DNA of 64,000 nucleotides, from NCBI GenBank assembly GCA_002747105.1, contig PDSY01000014.1, positions 1 through 64,000 of the forward strand, written 5' to 3'. This DNA comes from Flavobacteriales bacterium. Its GTDB lineage: Bacteria; Bacteroidota; Bacteroidia; Flavobacteriales; Weeksellaceae. Of this stretch, positions 18,142 to 26,003 are shown one piece after another. Every line of letters starts with the position of its first letter. Position 1 is the stretch's first letter. Below the pieces are notes generated by a model. The model made no database searches and was not told the origin of the DNA. It was given only the letters and a program-made list of their open reading frames with translations. The position numbers and the translations under genes are program-made.

Positions 18142-19194
18142 ATGATAACAACAGATATACTCATCATTGGAGCAGGACCAACAGGTTTATTCGCTGTTTT
18201 TGAAGCAGGACTTTTAAAAATGAAGTGTCATATTATTGACGCACTTCCTCAACCGGGTGGACAATTAGCAGAATTGTATCCTAAAAAACCTATTTTTGAT
18301 ATTCCGGGTTATCCATCTGTAGGAGCAGGAGAATTGGTAGATAACCTAATGGAGCAAATCAAACAATTTGAACCAGGATTTACCTTAGCAGAAACCGCTG
18401 TAAGTTTAGAGAAAATAGACGATGAATGGTTTGAAGTTATCACCAATAAAGGAACCGTTCATAGAGCAAAAGCTGTAGCTATCGCTGGTGGATTAGGAAC
18501 TTTTGAACCAAGAAAACCACCTTTAGAAAACTTAGCCGATTACGAAGAAAAAGGAGTGGAATTTTTCGTGAGAAATCCAGAGCTATTCAGAGATAAAAGA
18601 ATCGTGATTGCAGGAGGTGGAGACTCTGCATTGGATTGGAGTATTTTCTTGTCTGATGTAGCAAGTGAAGTAACTTTGGTACACAGAAGAAACGAATTTA
18701 GAGGCGCTTTGGATTCGGTAGAGAAAGTACAAGAATTGAAAAATCAAGGAAAAATCAACTTGATTACTCCTGCCGAAGTAGTAGAACTAAAAGGCGATGG
18801 AAAAATCGAAGAACTAACCATTAAGAGAGGAGACGAAATGATCAATGTAGAAACCGATTATTTCATTCCTTTATTTGGTTTAACGCCAAAATTGGGTCCT
18901 ATTGCAGATTGGGGATTAGAAATTGAAAAAAATGCCATCAAAGTAAATAACGCTCTTGATTATCAAACCAATAGAGAAGGTGTATATGCGATTGGGGATG
19001 TGAATACTTATCCAGGTAAATTAAAATTAATCCTTTGTGGATTCCACGAGGCGACTTTAATGTGTCAGAGTGTTTATAACCGAATCAACCCAGGTAAAAA
19101 ATATGTCCTAAAATATACTACAGTAAGTGGTGTAGACGGTTTTGATGGAACAAGAAAACAGGCTGAGAAAGCAGTAGTAAAGAAAATAGACTAA
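18142..19194 (+). CDS. Ferredoxin--NADP reductase, thioredoxin-reductase-like (type 2)
   Basis: A flavoprotein passing electrons between NADPH and ferredoxin. It has the thioredoxin reductase fold: FAD motif IIGAGPTGLFAVFEAG (about 7-22), NADPH motif IAGGGDSALDWSI (about 155-167) and the second FAD motif GVYAIGDVNTYPGK (near 288). It lacks the redox CxxC of TrxB, so it is not a thioredoxin reductase. This matches the YumC-type enzymes of about 330-350 residues. The ferredoxin gene starts six bases later, its likely partner. A palindromic activator-like site precedes it. Confidence 0.88.
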   Translation: MITTDILIIGAGPTGLFAVFEAGLLKMKCHIIDALPQPGGQLAELYPKKPIFDIPGYPSVGAGELVDNLMEQIKQFEPGFTLAETAVSLEKIDDEWFEVITNKGTVHRAKAVAIAGGLGTFEPRKPPLENLADYEEKGVEFFVRNPELFRDKRIVIAGGGDSALDWSIFLSDVASEVTLVHRRNEFRGALDSVEKVQELKNQGKINLITPAEVVELKGDGKIEELTIKRGDEMINVETDYFIPLFGLTPKLGPIADWGLEIEKNAIKVNNALDYQTNREGVYAIGDVNTYPGKLKLILCGFHEATLMCQSVYNRINPGKKYVLKYTTVSGVDGFDGTRKQAEKAVVKKID

Positions 19195-19200
19195 ACAATT

Positions 19201-19533
19201 ATGGCAACTGATGTAAATATTAAAATTACGGATAGACAAGGAGTAACGCACGAAATCGTTGCTCCTACCGATATGTCGATGAACTTAATGGAAGTTATTC
19301 GGTCTTATGAACTTGCAGAGGATGGAGAAATTGGCGTTTGTGGAGGAATGGCAATGTGTGCTTCTTGTCAGGTTTATGTACTCAACGACTTCCCTCTTCC
19401 CGAAATGCAAGATGAAGAAGATGCAATGCTTGCAGAGGCTTTTCATGTAGAAGATAATAGTCGATTAGGTTGCCAAATCCATATCACCGAAGAACTCGAA
19501 GGTTTAGAAGTGGAAATGGCTCCATATCCTTAG
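19201..19533 (+). CDS. [2Fe-2S] ferredoxin, adrenodoxin type
   Basis: A 110-residue acidic electron carrier. Four cysteines, Cys47, Cys53, Cys56 and Cys91, have the C-x5-C-x2-C...C spacing of adrenodoxin-like ferredoxins. GVCGGMAMCASCQVYV and SRLGCQIHI are the two cluster loops. It is co-transcribed with the type 2 reductase. Acceptors could be P450-like, desaturase or Fe-S assembly enzymes; none is encoded nearby, so the pathway is open. Confidence 0.92.
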   Translation: MATDVNIKITDRQGVTHEIVAPTDMSMNLMEVIRSYELAEDGEIGVCGGMAMCASCQVYVLNDFPLPEMQDEEDAMLAEAFHVEDNSRLGCQIHITEELEGLEVEMAPYP

Positions 19534-19610
19534 AAAATTTTAAGGTTAAAAAAGTTATGGGGTTATGAGGTTATATTCTTAGATTATCTTATTCCCAAAT
19601 TTATCCTGAA

Positions 19611-19634
19611 TCTTGGTTCTTGACTCTTGGTTCT
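19611..19634. repeat. Heptamer repeat, TCTTGRY family (locus 2)
   Basis: TCTTGGT, TCTTGAC, TCTTGGT and a partial TCT follow each other without gaps. The array ends 12 bases before the ATG of the next gene; a longer reading starting with TTG at 19620 would be encoded by the repeat, so I reject it. Confidence 0.75.
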
Positions 19635-19646
19635 AATCAAAAGAAA

Positions 19647-20564
19647 ATGAAAAATCAACACGAGCTTATCTCATTTTATAATCTGGAAAATTTATTTCTT
19701 CCAGATTTTTTTGGTGATAAGGAACAATCGGGTTTAAAGAATTGGACAAAAAAGCGATACGAAAATAAATTACACAAAATCGCCTCTGTTTTTGAATTAA
19801 TACAAAAAACAGAAAAGAAATTACCTATCTTGGCTGGAGTTTGTGAAATTGAAAACGACAGAGTGCTCCGAGATTTAGTCGGTCAGAAAGTTTTTCAAGG
19901 GCAATATGATTTTGTTCATTTTGATTCGATGGACGAGAGAGGAATTGATGTCGCTTTGCTTTATGATACGAACAAAATAGAGGTTTTGTATGCTGAACCT
20001 TTTACTTATTTCTTTGAAATAGAAGATGATAACCCCGATAATTACGATACAACGAGAGATGTTTTATATTGTAGGGTTCGCTATGAAAACGAAGTTTTAA
20101 ACTTATTTATCGTTCATCTTCCGTCTAAGAGAGAAAATGATATCAATGCCCCAAAAAGAGGTTTTATTTTAAATAAAATCAAGGAAAAAACCACCGAAAT
20201 GATTCAAAATCAAAATGAAGCGGTTATTATTTTGGGCGACTTTAACGAGAATCCTAACGAGCCGAATATTCAAAGTTTAATGGACGGGCATTTGTTTTTC
20301 AATCCATTTTTAGATTTATTTAAAAACCGAAAATATACCACTTTTTATAAACGATTTGGTTTAACTTTCGACCAAATTATCTACTCTATCAATCTGAGAA
20401 ACCACCGTTTTGAATTTCAGGAAGCTCAGATTTTCAATCACGATGAAATTAGGAATTACGATAAAAGATTCAAAGGAAGACCTTTTAGAACTTATGTCGG
20501 CACTCGCTATTTGGGCGGTTATAGCGACCACTTCCCTATTTATATTCGACTGAAAGTAATTTAA
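19647..20564 (+). CDS. Endonuclease/exonuclease/phosphatase family protein
   Basis: A 305-residue metal-dependent phosphoesterase of the DNase I-like fold. Visible motifs are SFYNLENLF at the N-terminus, AGVCEIENDRVLRDL (metal Glu), FIVHLPSKR, VIILGDFNENPNEP (Asp/Asn pair) and the terminal GGYSDHFPIYIR with the catalytic Asp-His. The substrate may be nucleic acid, a phospholipid or an inositol phosphate. No signal peptide is seen. The ATG is preferred over an in-frame TTG upstream because the latter reads through a heptamer repeat. Confidence 0.85.
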   Translation: MKNQHELISFYNLENLFLPDFFGDKEQSGLKNWTKKRYENKLHKIASVFELIQKTEKKLPILAGVCEIENDRVLRDLVGQKVFQGQYDFVHFDSMDERGIDVALLYDTNKIEVLYAEPFTYFFEIEDDNPDNYDTTRDVLYCRVRYENEVLNLFIVHLPSKRENDINAPKRGFILNKIKEKTTEMIQNQNEAVIILGDFNENPNEPNIQSLMDGHLFFNPFLDLFKNRKYTTFYKRFGLTFDQIIYSINLRNHRFEFQEAQIFNHDEIRNYDKRFKGRPFRTYVGTRYLGGYSDHFPIYIRLKVI

Positions 20565-20784
20565 TTTCATTCTATTCGAGGTTGAATTACAATATGATGA
20601 GCGCATTATATTTATTTTCATTTATCCTTTTTATTTTTAGTGAAGTTAAACCTGATCAAAAAACAATTACCCCACCTAGTTTTAGGCTAATGTATCAGAA
20701 ATACTGTTTTATGTTTGAAAATAAAAATGTTTTTTTGGTATTAAAATTTCATCATTACAATATTAAAACTTAAATTTGTCTGTT

Positions 20785-21294
20785 ATGAATGAAAAAGTGG
20801 TTTTAGTATCAGAAAAAGATGATGTTTTAGGCTTGATGGACAAACAACAAGCACATATTGAGGGCTTATTACATCGTGCGTTTTCTGTTTTTTTATTCAA
20901 TTCCAAAGGGGAAATGCTTTTACAAAAAAGAGCCTCTACCAAATACCACTCCCCTAACCAATGGACGAACGCGTGTTGCTCCCACCCAAGAGCAAACGAA
21001 ACCTATCACGAAGCTGGTATTAGAAGACTACAAGAAGAATTAGGTATTTCGGCAGAGATTAGCGAAAAGTTTCATTTCATTTATAAAGCCGATGTCGGTC
21101 AGGGACTTTGGGAACACGAATTAGACTATGTTTTTACGGGAATTTATGAGGGTGAATTTAACCTTAACCCCGAAGAAGTTTCGGAAGTGAGGTATATTTC
21201 TATGGAACAACTCAACCAAGAAATGACCGAAAAACCAGACGAATTTACCGAATGGTTTAAAATTATTTTAAAAGAATATCAACAACATTTATAA
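20785..21294 (+). CDS. idi: Isopentenyl-diphosphate delta-isomerase, type I (Nudix)
   Basis: It interconverts isopentenyl and dimethylallyl diphosphate for isoprenoid synthesis. The 169-residue protein has the type I active-site Cys65 in NACCSHPR and the Nudix-like EAGIRRLQEELGI with catalytic glutamates. WEHELDYVFTG follows as in E. coli Idi. The ATG was chosen over a TTG three codons upstream. The preceding 220 bases hold no convincing gene; a 63-codon frame there has no recognisable features. gcvT follows after 12 bases. Confidence 0.93.
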   Translation: MNEKVVLVSEKDDVLGLMDKQQAHIEGLLHRAFSVFLFNSKGEMLLQKRASTKYHSPNQWTNACCSHPRANETYHEAGIRRLQEELGISAEISEKFHFIYKADVGQGLWEHELDYVFTGIYEGEFNLNPEEVSEVRYISMEQLNQEMTEKPDEFTEWFKIILKEYQQHL

Positions 21295-21306
21295 AAAATT
21301 AATATT

Positions 21307-22389
21307 ATGAATAAAACAGCATTATACAACAAACACATTTCTTTGGGAGCGAAAATTGTTCCTTTTGCGGGTTTTGAAATGCCTGTTCAATATTCGGGAG
21401 TTACCGAAGAACATTTCGCTGTGAGAGAGAAAGCAGGAATTTTTGATGTTTCCCATATGGGACAATTTTTTGTGGAAGGTGAAAAAGCAAAAGATCTTTT
21501 ACAATTTGTTACCACCAACGATGTAAACACTTTAACCGACGGAAAAGCACAATACTCTTGCTTACCGAATGGAAAAGGAGGAATTGTAGATGATTTAATC
21601 GTTTATAAAATGAACGATGAAAAATATTTTGTGGTGGTTAATGCTTCTAATATCGAAAAAGATTGGAATCATATCAGTCAATACAACGAAAAATTTGGAG
21701 CTAACTTAACGAATGTTTCTGATGACACTTCTCTGTTGGCAATTCAAGGTCCTAAAGCCACCGAAATTTTACAAAAACTAACCGACACCAACCTTTCAGA
21801 AATCCCTTACTATCACTTTGCAGTAGGAAAAATGGCTGGATTTGAAGATATTATCATTTCTAATACAGGTTACACAGGTTCTGGAGGATTTGAGTTGTAT
21901 TTCAAAAACGAATATGCCGAAAAACTTTGGGACGCTATCGTAGAGGCAGGAGAGCCAGAAGGTTTAATTCCTTGTGGATTGGCAGCGAGAGATACCTTAA
22001 GATTAGAAAAAGGATTCTGTCTTTACGGAAACGATATTGATGATACGACTTCTCCATTAGAAGGTGGATTGGGTTGGATTACCAAATTGAATACAGATTT
22101 CGTAGATAAAGCATTTTTAGCAAAACAAAAAGAAGAAGGAATTAGTAGAAAATTAGTTGGTTTCGAAATGCAAGAAAAAGGTATTCCAAGACACGACTAC
22201 GAAGTAGTAGATGCTGAGGGAAATACGATTGGGAAAGTTACTTCTGGAACAATGAGTCCAATGAGAAAAATTGGAGTTGGATTGGCTTATGTAGATAGAC
22301 CACACTTCAAATTGGGTACGGATATTTTCATTAAAATTAGAAAGAAAGTAATCCCTGCAAAAGTAGTTAAACCACCTTTTGTAAAATAA
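21307..22389 (+). CDS. gcvT: Aminomethyltransferase (glycine cleavage system T protein)
   Basis: It transfers the methylene of the aminomethyl group from H protein to tetrahydrofolate, releasing ammonia. Family motifs are [52 protein letters not shown] and [11 protein letters not shown]. Length (360) is standard. No gcvH or gcvP is nearby. It probably shares a transcript with idi and ends at a strong terminator. An imperfect copy of its last ten codons is found 2.4 kb downstream. Confidence 0.96.
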   Translation: MNKTALYNKHISLGAKIVPFAGFEMPVQYSGVTEEHFAVREKAGIFDVSHMGQFFVEGEKAKDLLQFVTTNDVNTLTDGKAQYSCLPNGKGGIVDDLIVYKMNDEKYFVVVNASNIEKDWNHISQYNEKFGANLTNVSDDTSLLAIQGPKATEILQKLTDTNLSEIPYYHFAVGKMAGFEDIIISNTGYTGSGGFELYFKNEYAEKLWDAIVEAGEPEGLIPCGLAARDTLRLEKGFCLYGNDIDDTTSPLEGGLGWITKLNTDFVDKAFLAKQKEEGISRKLVGFEMQEKGIPRHDYEVVDAEGNTIGKVTSGTMSPMRKIGVGLAYVDRPHFKLGTDIFIKIRKKVIPAKVVKPPFVK

Positions 22390-22407
22390 TTTTACTTAGT
22401 AAAACAC

Positions 22408-22441
22408 AAAACGAGCGATAGTAATATCGTTCGTTTTTTTT
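22408..22441 (+). terminator. Rho-independent terminator of gcvT
   Basis: A 10-bp stem (ACGAGCGATA with TATCGTTCGT, one G-T pair) has a GTAA tetraloop and is followed by a run of eight T, starting 20 bases after the gcvT stop. Confidence 0.85.
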
Positions 22442-22477
22442 GTGAGAATTTGTAGTCTAATTATTATTTCTGATACA

Positions 22478-22852
22478 TTATTTAGTTATTGAGAGGATTA
22501 CAGTGTACAATATAATATAAAAAATGAAAGAATAAATTGTCACAAAACCTGAAGGATCATTTATCAAAATATCTTTTAATTCTAATTGACCATTAATAAA
22601 ATAGATTAAAACCATATAAAACAAAAGCCCCAAAATTAAGTACAATAAATTTTTGTAAATAATATTATTAAAAGTTTTTAGAAAATAATTCAGCACTAAT
22701 ATAGGAAAATACATTACTGATATTGTAATAACAACGGGAATTATAAACCTCATATTCTTATCATAAAAGCTCATAATAGTGATTGAGGTAATAATATTAA
22801 TAACATATAGTATTAGATAATTTGCTATGTTCATATTTAATTTATTGTCCAT
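22478..22852 (-). CDS. Small membrane protein of unknown function (accessory block gene 1)
   Basis: I do not recognise this protein. With the start set at the ATG in MDNKLNMN it has 124 residues and about four membrane segments, with almost no conserved-looking polar residues. A longer reading from 22882 would take its first ten codons from the decayed repeat upstream, so I prefer 22852. Codons are very AT-rich. Its stop codon lies inside a TGATACATTA motif also found by the end of block gene 3. It is the last gene of the REP-partitioned block. Confidence 0.55.
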   Translation of the reverse strand: MDNKLNMNIANYLILYVINIITSITIMSFYDKNMRFIIPVVITISVMYFPILVLNYFLKTFNNIIYKNLLYLILGLLFYMVLIYFINGQLELKDILINDPSGFVTIYSFIFYIILYTVILSITK

Positions 22853-22871
22853 CTTCTTTAAATCTATTTGC

Positions 22872-23035
22872 CCCACTGACACAAGTTTCTCTCCTATCCT
22901 TGTGTTGTTCTTTTATATATATTCGAAAAATAAGTTGCTTAAAAATGGGTTATTATTTGGGGTATGAGTGAGATATTTACACTAAAATTAGGACTTACAC
23001 TTATTAAATACAAGACACTATTAATAAATTACCTA
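22872..23035 (-). repeat. Long intergenic repeat, copy A (decayed REP-like end)
   Basis: Its body (about 22923-23020) is nearly identical to copy B, sharing AAAAATAAGTTGCTTAAAAA, GTATGAGTGAGATATTTAC and CTTACACTTATTAAATACAA. The REP-like end corresponding to the copy B hairpin is degenerate here (reads CACAAGGATAGGAGAGAAAC on the minus strand) and no longer palindromic. It spans the gap between block genes 2 and 1 and runs into the stop codon of gene 2. Confidence 0.85.
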
Positions 23036-23829
23036 CAAAACTGATAATTATACTGATATTCTTTACCTAAATGTCTATACATCATAAAATTATATAACCC
23101 GCTTTTATGCTTTTTAAAATAAGGGGATTCTGTAAAAAAATATTTATCTCCTACATTCTGATTAAACGTCATACCCTCATAAATTCCTCCAGCACTTCCT
23201 TTTCCTTTTAGATTATTGAAATACAAATTTTTCAACATCGTTGCAGTTGTTTCATAATTCTCAAAGCCAGTTACTTTATGTTTATTTAAAGGATATATTT
23301 GAAAAGAGTTTTCTATGTTTTTCCTATACCCTATTACAGCCTTTCCGTCATACCTACTATTGTTATCTCTTTTGGACTCCAACCCATCAATATCATCATA
23401 TTTTAATTCTATTATCAAAAAAGCAACACAAAACAAGCTATCCTGTGAATAAATAATAGTATTTGTTTTTACATTTAGTTGACTTTTTGTCGGTTTGGTG
23501 GAAGATACATAATCATCCTTTGCTAAGCTGTACCTTGTAGCGTATGGCTCAAAAAAATTTGCTGGATCCCTATCTGCACCAGGATATTTTTTATAGTACT
23601 CTTGGTGCTCCTTTTTCAGTCTATCAGTACTGTTTACATATATTTTTTTATCGTATCTATGATATTTCCTAAAATATTCTACGTTTTTAATAAAACAATT
23701 TGATATCTGTTCTTTATCTCTATCATAAGATTTATTATATGAATTTTCTTCTATCATTGGATTTTTCTTCGTTCCAAAAAAAGAACAACTAAACAGATTT
23801 AGATACATCATTAAAAACATTACTTTCAC
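23029..23829 (-). CDS. Putative lipoprotein of unknown function (accessory block gene 2)
   Basis: I do not recognise the 266-residue protein. Starting at the GTG at 23829 gives MKVMFLMMYLNLFSCSFF, a short lipoprotein signal with lipobox LFSC (Cys15). The longer frame from an ATG at 23883 would encode 18 extra residues from the REP-like repeat and bury the signal, so I reject it. The mature part is Lys/Tyr-rich, soluble and without repeats; YRHLGKEYQYNYQFCR ends the protein with a Cys. Likely surface- or periplasm-anchored. No neighbour indicates a pathway. Confidence 0.6.
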   Translation of the reverse strand: MKVMFLMMYLNLFSCSFFGTKKNPMIEENSYNKSYDRDKEQISNCFIKNVEYFRKYHRYDKKIYVNSTDRLKKEHQEYYKKYPGADRDPANFFEPYATRYSLAKDDYVSSTKPTKSQLNVKTNTIIYSQDSLFCVAFLIIELKYDDIDGLESKRDNNSRYDGKAVIGYRKNIENSFQIYPLNKHKVTGFENYETTATMLKNLYFNNLKGKGSAGGIYEGMTFNQNVGDKYFFTESPYFKKHKSGLYNFMMYRHLGKEYQYNYQFCR

Positions 23830-23836
23830 ACGCCCC

Positions 23837-24050
23837 CCCGCTGGTGCGAGCGTCTCGCTCGTGTCCTTGTGTTCTCGTTTCATGCAAAATATTTTTTTTC
23901 GTTCTTCAAATATACATTTTTTTGAAAAATAAGTTGCTTAAAAATGACTTATTGTTTTGTGTATGAGTGAGATATTTACACTAAAATTAAAACTTACACT
24001 TATTAAATACAAAACCCTATTTCTGATACATTACCTAAAACAAGTGTTTA
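23837..24050 (-). repeat. Long intergenic repeat, copy B (complete, with REP-like hairpin)
   Basis: The most complete of three copies. It holds a perfect hairpin, CGAGCG-TCT-CGCTCG (23847-23861), flanked by a GC-rich CGCCCCCCCGCTGG on one side and TGTCCTTGTGTTCTCG on the other. Then comes an AT-rich body shared with copy A, ending with TTTCTGATACATTACCTAAA. The GC-rich hairpin stands out from the AT-rich surroundings, as REP elements do. Confidence 0.85.
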
Positions 24051-24090
24051 AATATGCTTAAATACGGAGAGCCATTTATGATACATTACA

Positions 24091-24591
24091 TTACCACCTC
24101 TCTAAAACATTCTTATCTTTTAGAAATAAAGGAATGCCTTCACAAACTTTAAAACTTTGAAACTCTCCAACCAAAACCCTTTTAAATCTTAGAGTTGATA
24201 TATTAATTTTTGACTTTAATTTTTTCTTTTTTGTGATTCTATATAAATAACATTTAGAGGGCATTTCAGGATTTTGTAACAAATATTTATATCCATCAAC
24301 AATAATCCCTTTAGAATCAACTTTTAAAATAATTAAATTATTTAGATTGGATTTATATTCATCAAACAATAGACCTCTATCTTTTGTAATATATCTATAA
24401 ACGAAATATTTACCCTCTACAACATTAAAGACCGAATCTAACATTGCAATTCCTTTGGTTGATGAATCTATTGAGTCTATTCCTTTGTAATTTAAATCAG
24501 CATTTTCAAATTTATCCAAAAGTTCATATTTAAGCTCTACACTATTTTGTCCATAAATGATGGTACAAAATAAAAAAAATATAATTTTCAT
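24091..24591 (-). CDS. Exported protein of unknown function (accessory block gene 3)
   Basis: A 166-residue protein with a signal peptide (MKIIFFLFCTIIYGQ) cleaved after GQ. The mature part is beta-rich, basic and ends VLERW. It resembles the general style of GLPGLI or DUF-type exported proteins of flavobacteria, but I cannot assign a family. The preferred start is the ATG at 24591. It is separated from its upstream neighbour by repeat copy C. Confidence 0.6.
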   Translation of the reverse strand: MKIIFFLFCTIIYGQNSVELKYELLDKFENADLNYKGIDSIDSSTKGIAMLDSVFNVVEGKYFVYRYITKDRGLLFDEYKSNLNNLIILKVDSKGIIVDGYKYLLQNPEMPSKCYLYRITKKKKLKSKINISTLRFKRVLVGEFQSFKVCEGIPLFLKDKNVLERW

Positions 24592-24645
24592 AGCAAATTA
24601 TTTTGGTCTTCTTACAGTTACTGGAGAATATTTAAAATCCTCGCC

Positions 24646-24770
24646 ACTGGTGCGAGCGTTTCTCTCGTATCCTCGTGTTCTCGTTTCATACAAAATGTTG
24701 TTTCGTTCTTCAAATATACATTTTTTTGAAAAATAAAAGTTACTAAAAAATGAGTTATTATTGTGGTTAG
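24646..24770 (-). repeat. Long intergenic repeat, copy C (partial)
   Basis: Shares with copy B the CTGGTGCGAGCGT start, TGTTCTCGTTTCAT, the TTCGTTCTTCAAATATACAT stretch and TTTTTTTGAAAAATAA. The hairpin has changed to CGAGCG-TTT-CTCTCG and the distal half of the body is lost or diverged after about 24750. Confidence 0.8.
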
Positions 24771-24774
24771 GAGT

Positions 24775-24804
24775 AAAATAGTTAAACCAGATTTTGTAAA
24801 GTAA
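24775..24804 (+). pseudogene. Imperfect copy of the last ten gcvT codons
   Basis: Reads KIVKPDFVK-stop, against [13 protein letters not shown] at the true gcvT end; 26 of 30 bases agree. It is followed, as in gcvT, by an AT-rich spacer and a CGAG-containing hairpin. Looks like a remnant gene end or the far direct repeat of an insertion. The match is short, so the call is cautious. Confidence 0.4.
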
Positions 24805-24820
24805 GATTAGTAAATGGTAT

Positions 24821-24855
24821 AAAAAAACGAGAATCGCATTTGATCCTCGTTTTTT
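24821..24855 (-). terminator. Terminator of the FKBP lipoprotein gene
   Basis: An A-rich arm with ACGAG (about 24827-24831) pairs with CTCGT (24846-24850), with an inner ATC/GAT pairing and T runs on both sides. It lies 21 bases downstream of the FKBP stop and may work in both directions. Confidence 0.75.
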
Positions 24856-24875
24856 GTATGAAAGATAATTAGGAA

Positions 24876-25847
24876 TTATTTTCCTCTTTGTTTTTGCATC
24901 ATTTTCTGAATTTGTTCAGGAGAAAGTTGCATTGGTTTTGGTGCTTTTGGCTTTGGTGCTGGAGCAAAATCCGTTAACTCCAAATCAAAAACCAATACAG
25001 AATTAGGTTCAATTCTTTGGTTTCCATTTTCTCCATAGCCTAATGCTGGAGGAAGAATAATCTGCATTTTACTTCCTTTTGACATCATTTTAAGAGCTTC
25101 TTTAAATCCAGGAACCACGCCACTTACTCTCATATCTCTTGCCTCTCCTTTTGAAGAATCAAACTCTTTTCCATCGATATGTTTTCCTGTGTAGATGACT
25201 TTTGCTAAATCTTTATCTGTTGGTTTTTTAGCATCATCTCCTTTTTTAATGACCTTGTACATCAATCCACTTTCGGTCACTTGAAAACCGTCTTTCTTTT
25301 TTTCTTCGATGAATTTATTTCCTGCTTTTAAATTTTTCTCCTTTAAAATATCCAATCTCGCCTGTCTTCTTTTTTGCATTTTTGCTTGTCCTTTTTGCTG
25401 AATAGGCGCAAGATAAGTCTGCAAGGCTTTATTATCATTTAAGGCTTCTTTTTTATTCAGTCCGTCTTCTAAACCTTGTAAAACCATTTCGTTCGATAAA
25501 ACATTGGTCGTATCCATTTGTTTCATCATCAGTTCTTTTTGCAATCCAGCAATAAGCCCTTGAATATAAGAAGGAGATTTTCCTTTCAATGCAGCTACTC
25601 CATCATTATATCCTTTGATAACTTCTTTATTATTGATACTTTCTTTGACATCTAATGTTTTTTCAAATTGCAAAACATTTCTAGAATAATTCAATCCCAT
25701 TGCATAAGAGGCAGAATCTTTTAAACTTTTAAATTTCACATTAGAAGGTGTTTTGTCATTCTTTGTAGTATCACCTTTTTTATCATTACAACTTACCAAA
25801 AGTGTTGCCACAGCCGAAAGGGCTAAGATTTGATTTTTAAATTTCAT
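24876..25847 (-). CDS. FKBP-type peptidyl-prolyl cis-trans isomerase, lipoprotein
   Basis: A periplasm-facing foldase of 323 residues. The signal peptide ends in lipobox LLVSC with Cys20. An N-terminal FkpA-like dimerisation region (about 40-180) has KDSASYAMGLNYSRN and two long helices. The FKBP domain (about 190-295) has GLMYKVIKKG, YTGKHIDGKEFDSSKG, VVPGFKEALKMMSKGSKMQIILPPALGYGENG and VLVFDLELTDF, with the usual active-site aromatic residues. A Pro/Lys- and Gln/Met-rich tail follows. It is monocistronic, with its own terminator. Confidence 0.92.
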   Translation of the reverse strand: MKFKNQILALSAVATLLVSCNDKKGDTTKNDKTPSNVKFKSLKDSASYAMGLNYSRNVLQFEKTLDVKESINNKEVIKGYNDGVAALKGKSPSYIQGLIAGLQKELMMKQMDTTNVLSNEMVLQGLEDGLNKKEALNDNKALQTYLAPIQQKGQAKMQKRRQARLDILKEKNLKAGNKFIEEKKKDGFQVTESGLMYKVIKKGDDAKKPTDKDLAKVIYTGKHIDGKEFDSSKGEARDMRVSGVVPGFKEALKMMSKGSKMQIILPPALGYGENGNQRIEPNSVLVFDLELTDFAPAPKPKAPKPMQLSPEQIQKMMQKQRGK

Positions 25848-26003
25848 ATACTTTAAATTTATTTTAATGCAATTTTACGAATATTAATTGAAATGATAAA
25901 GGTTAAAAAAGTTAAAAAAACATAATTTTTTGATAAGTTGTAACATTTTGCTTAATTTTGATACTTATTAGAACAAATAAATTTAATTAATATCATTTAG
26001 AGA

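Noticed and set aside
20582..20773. 63-residue frame between the phosphoesterase gene and idi
   Set aside because: No recognisable domain, no promoter or spacing evidence; likely chance.
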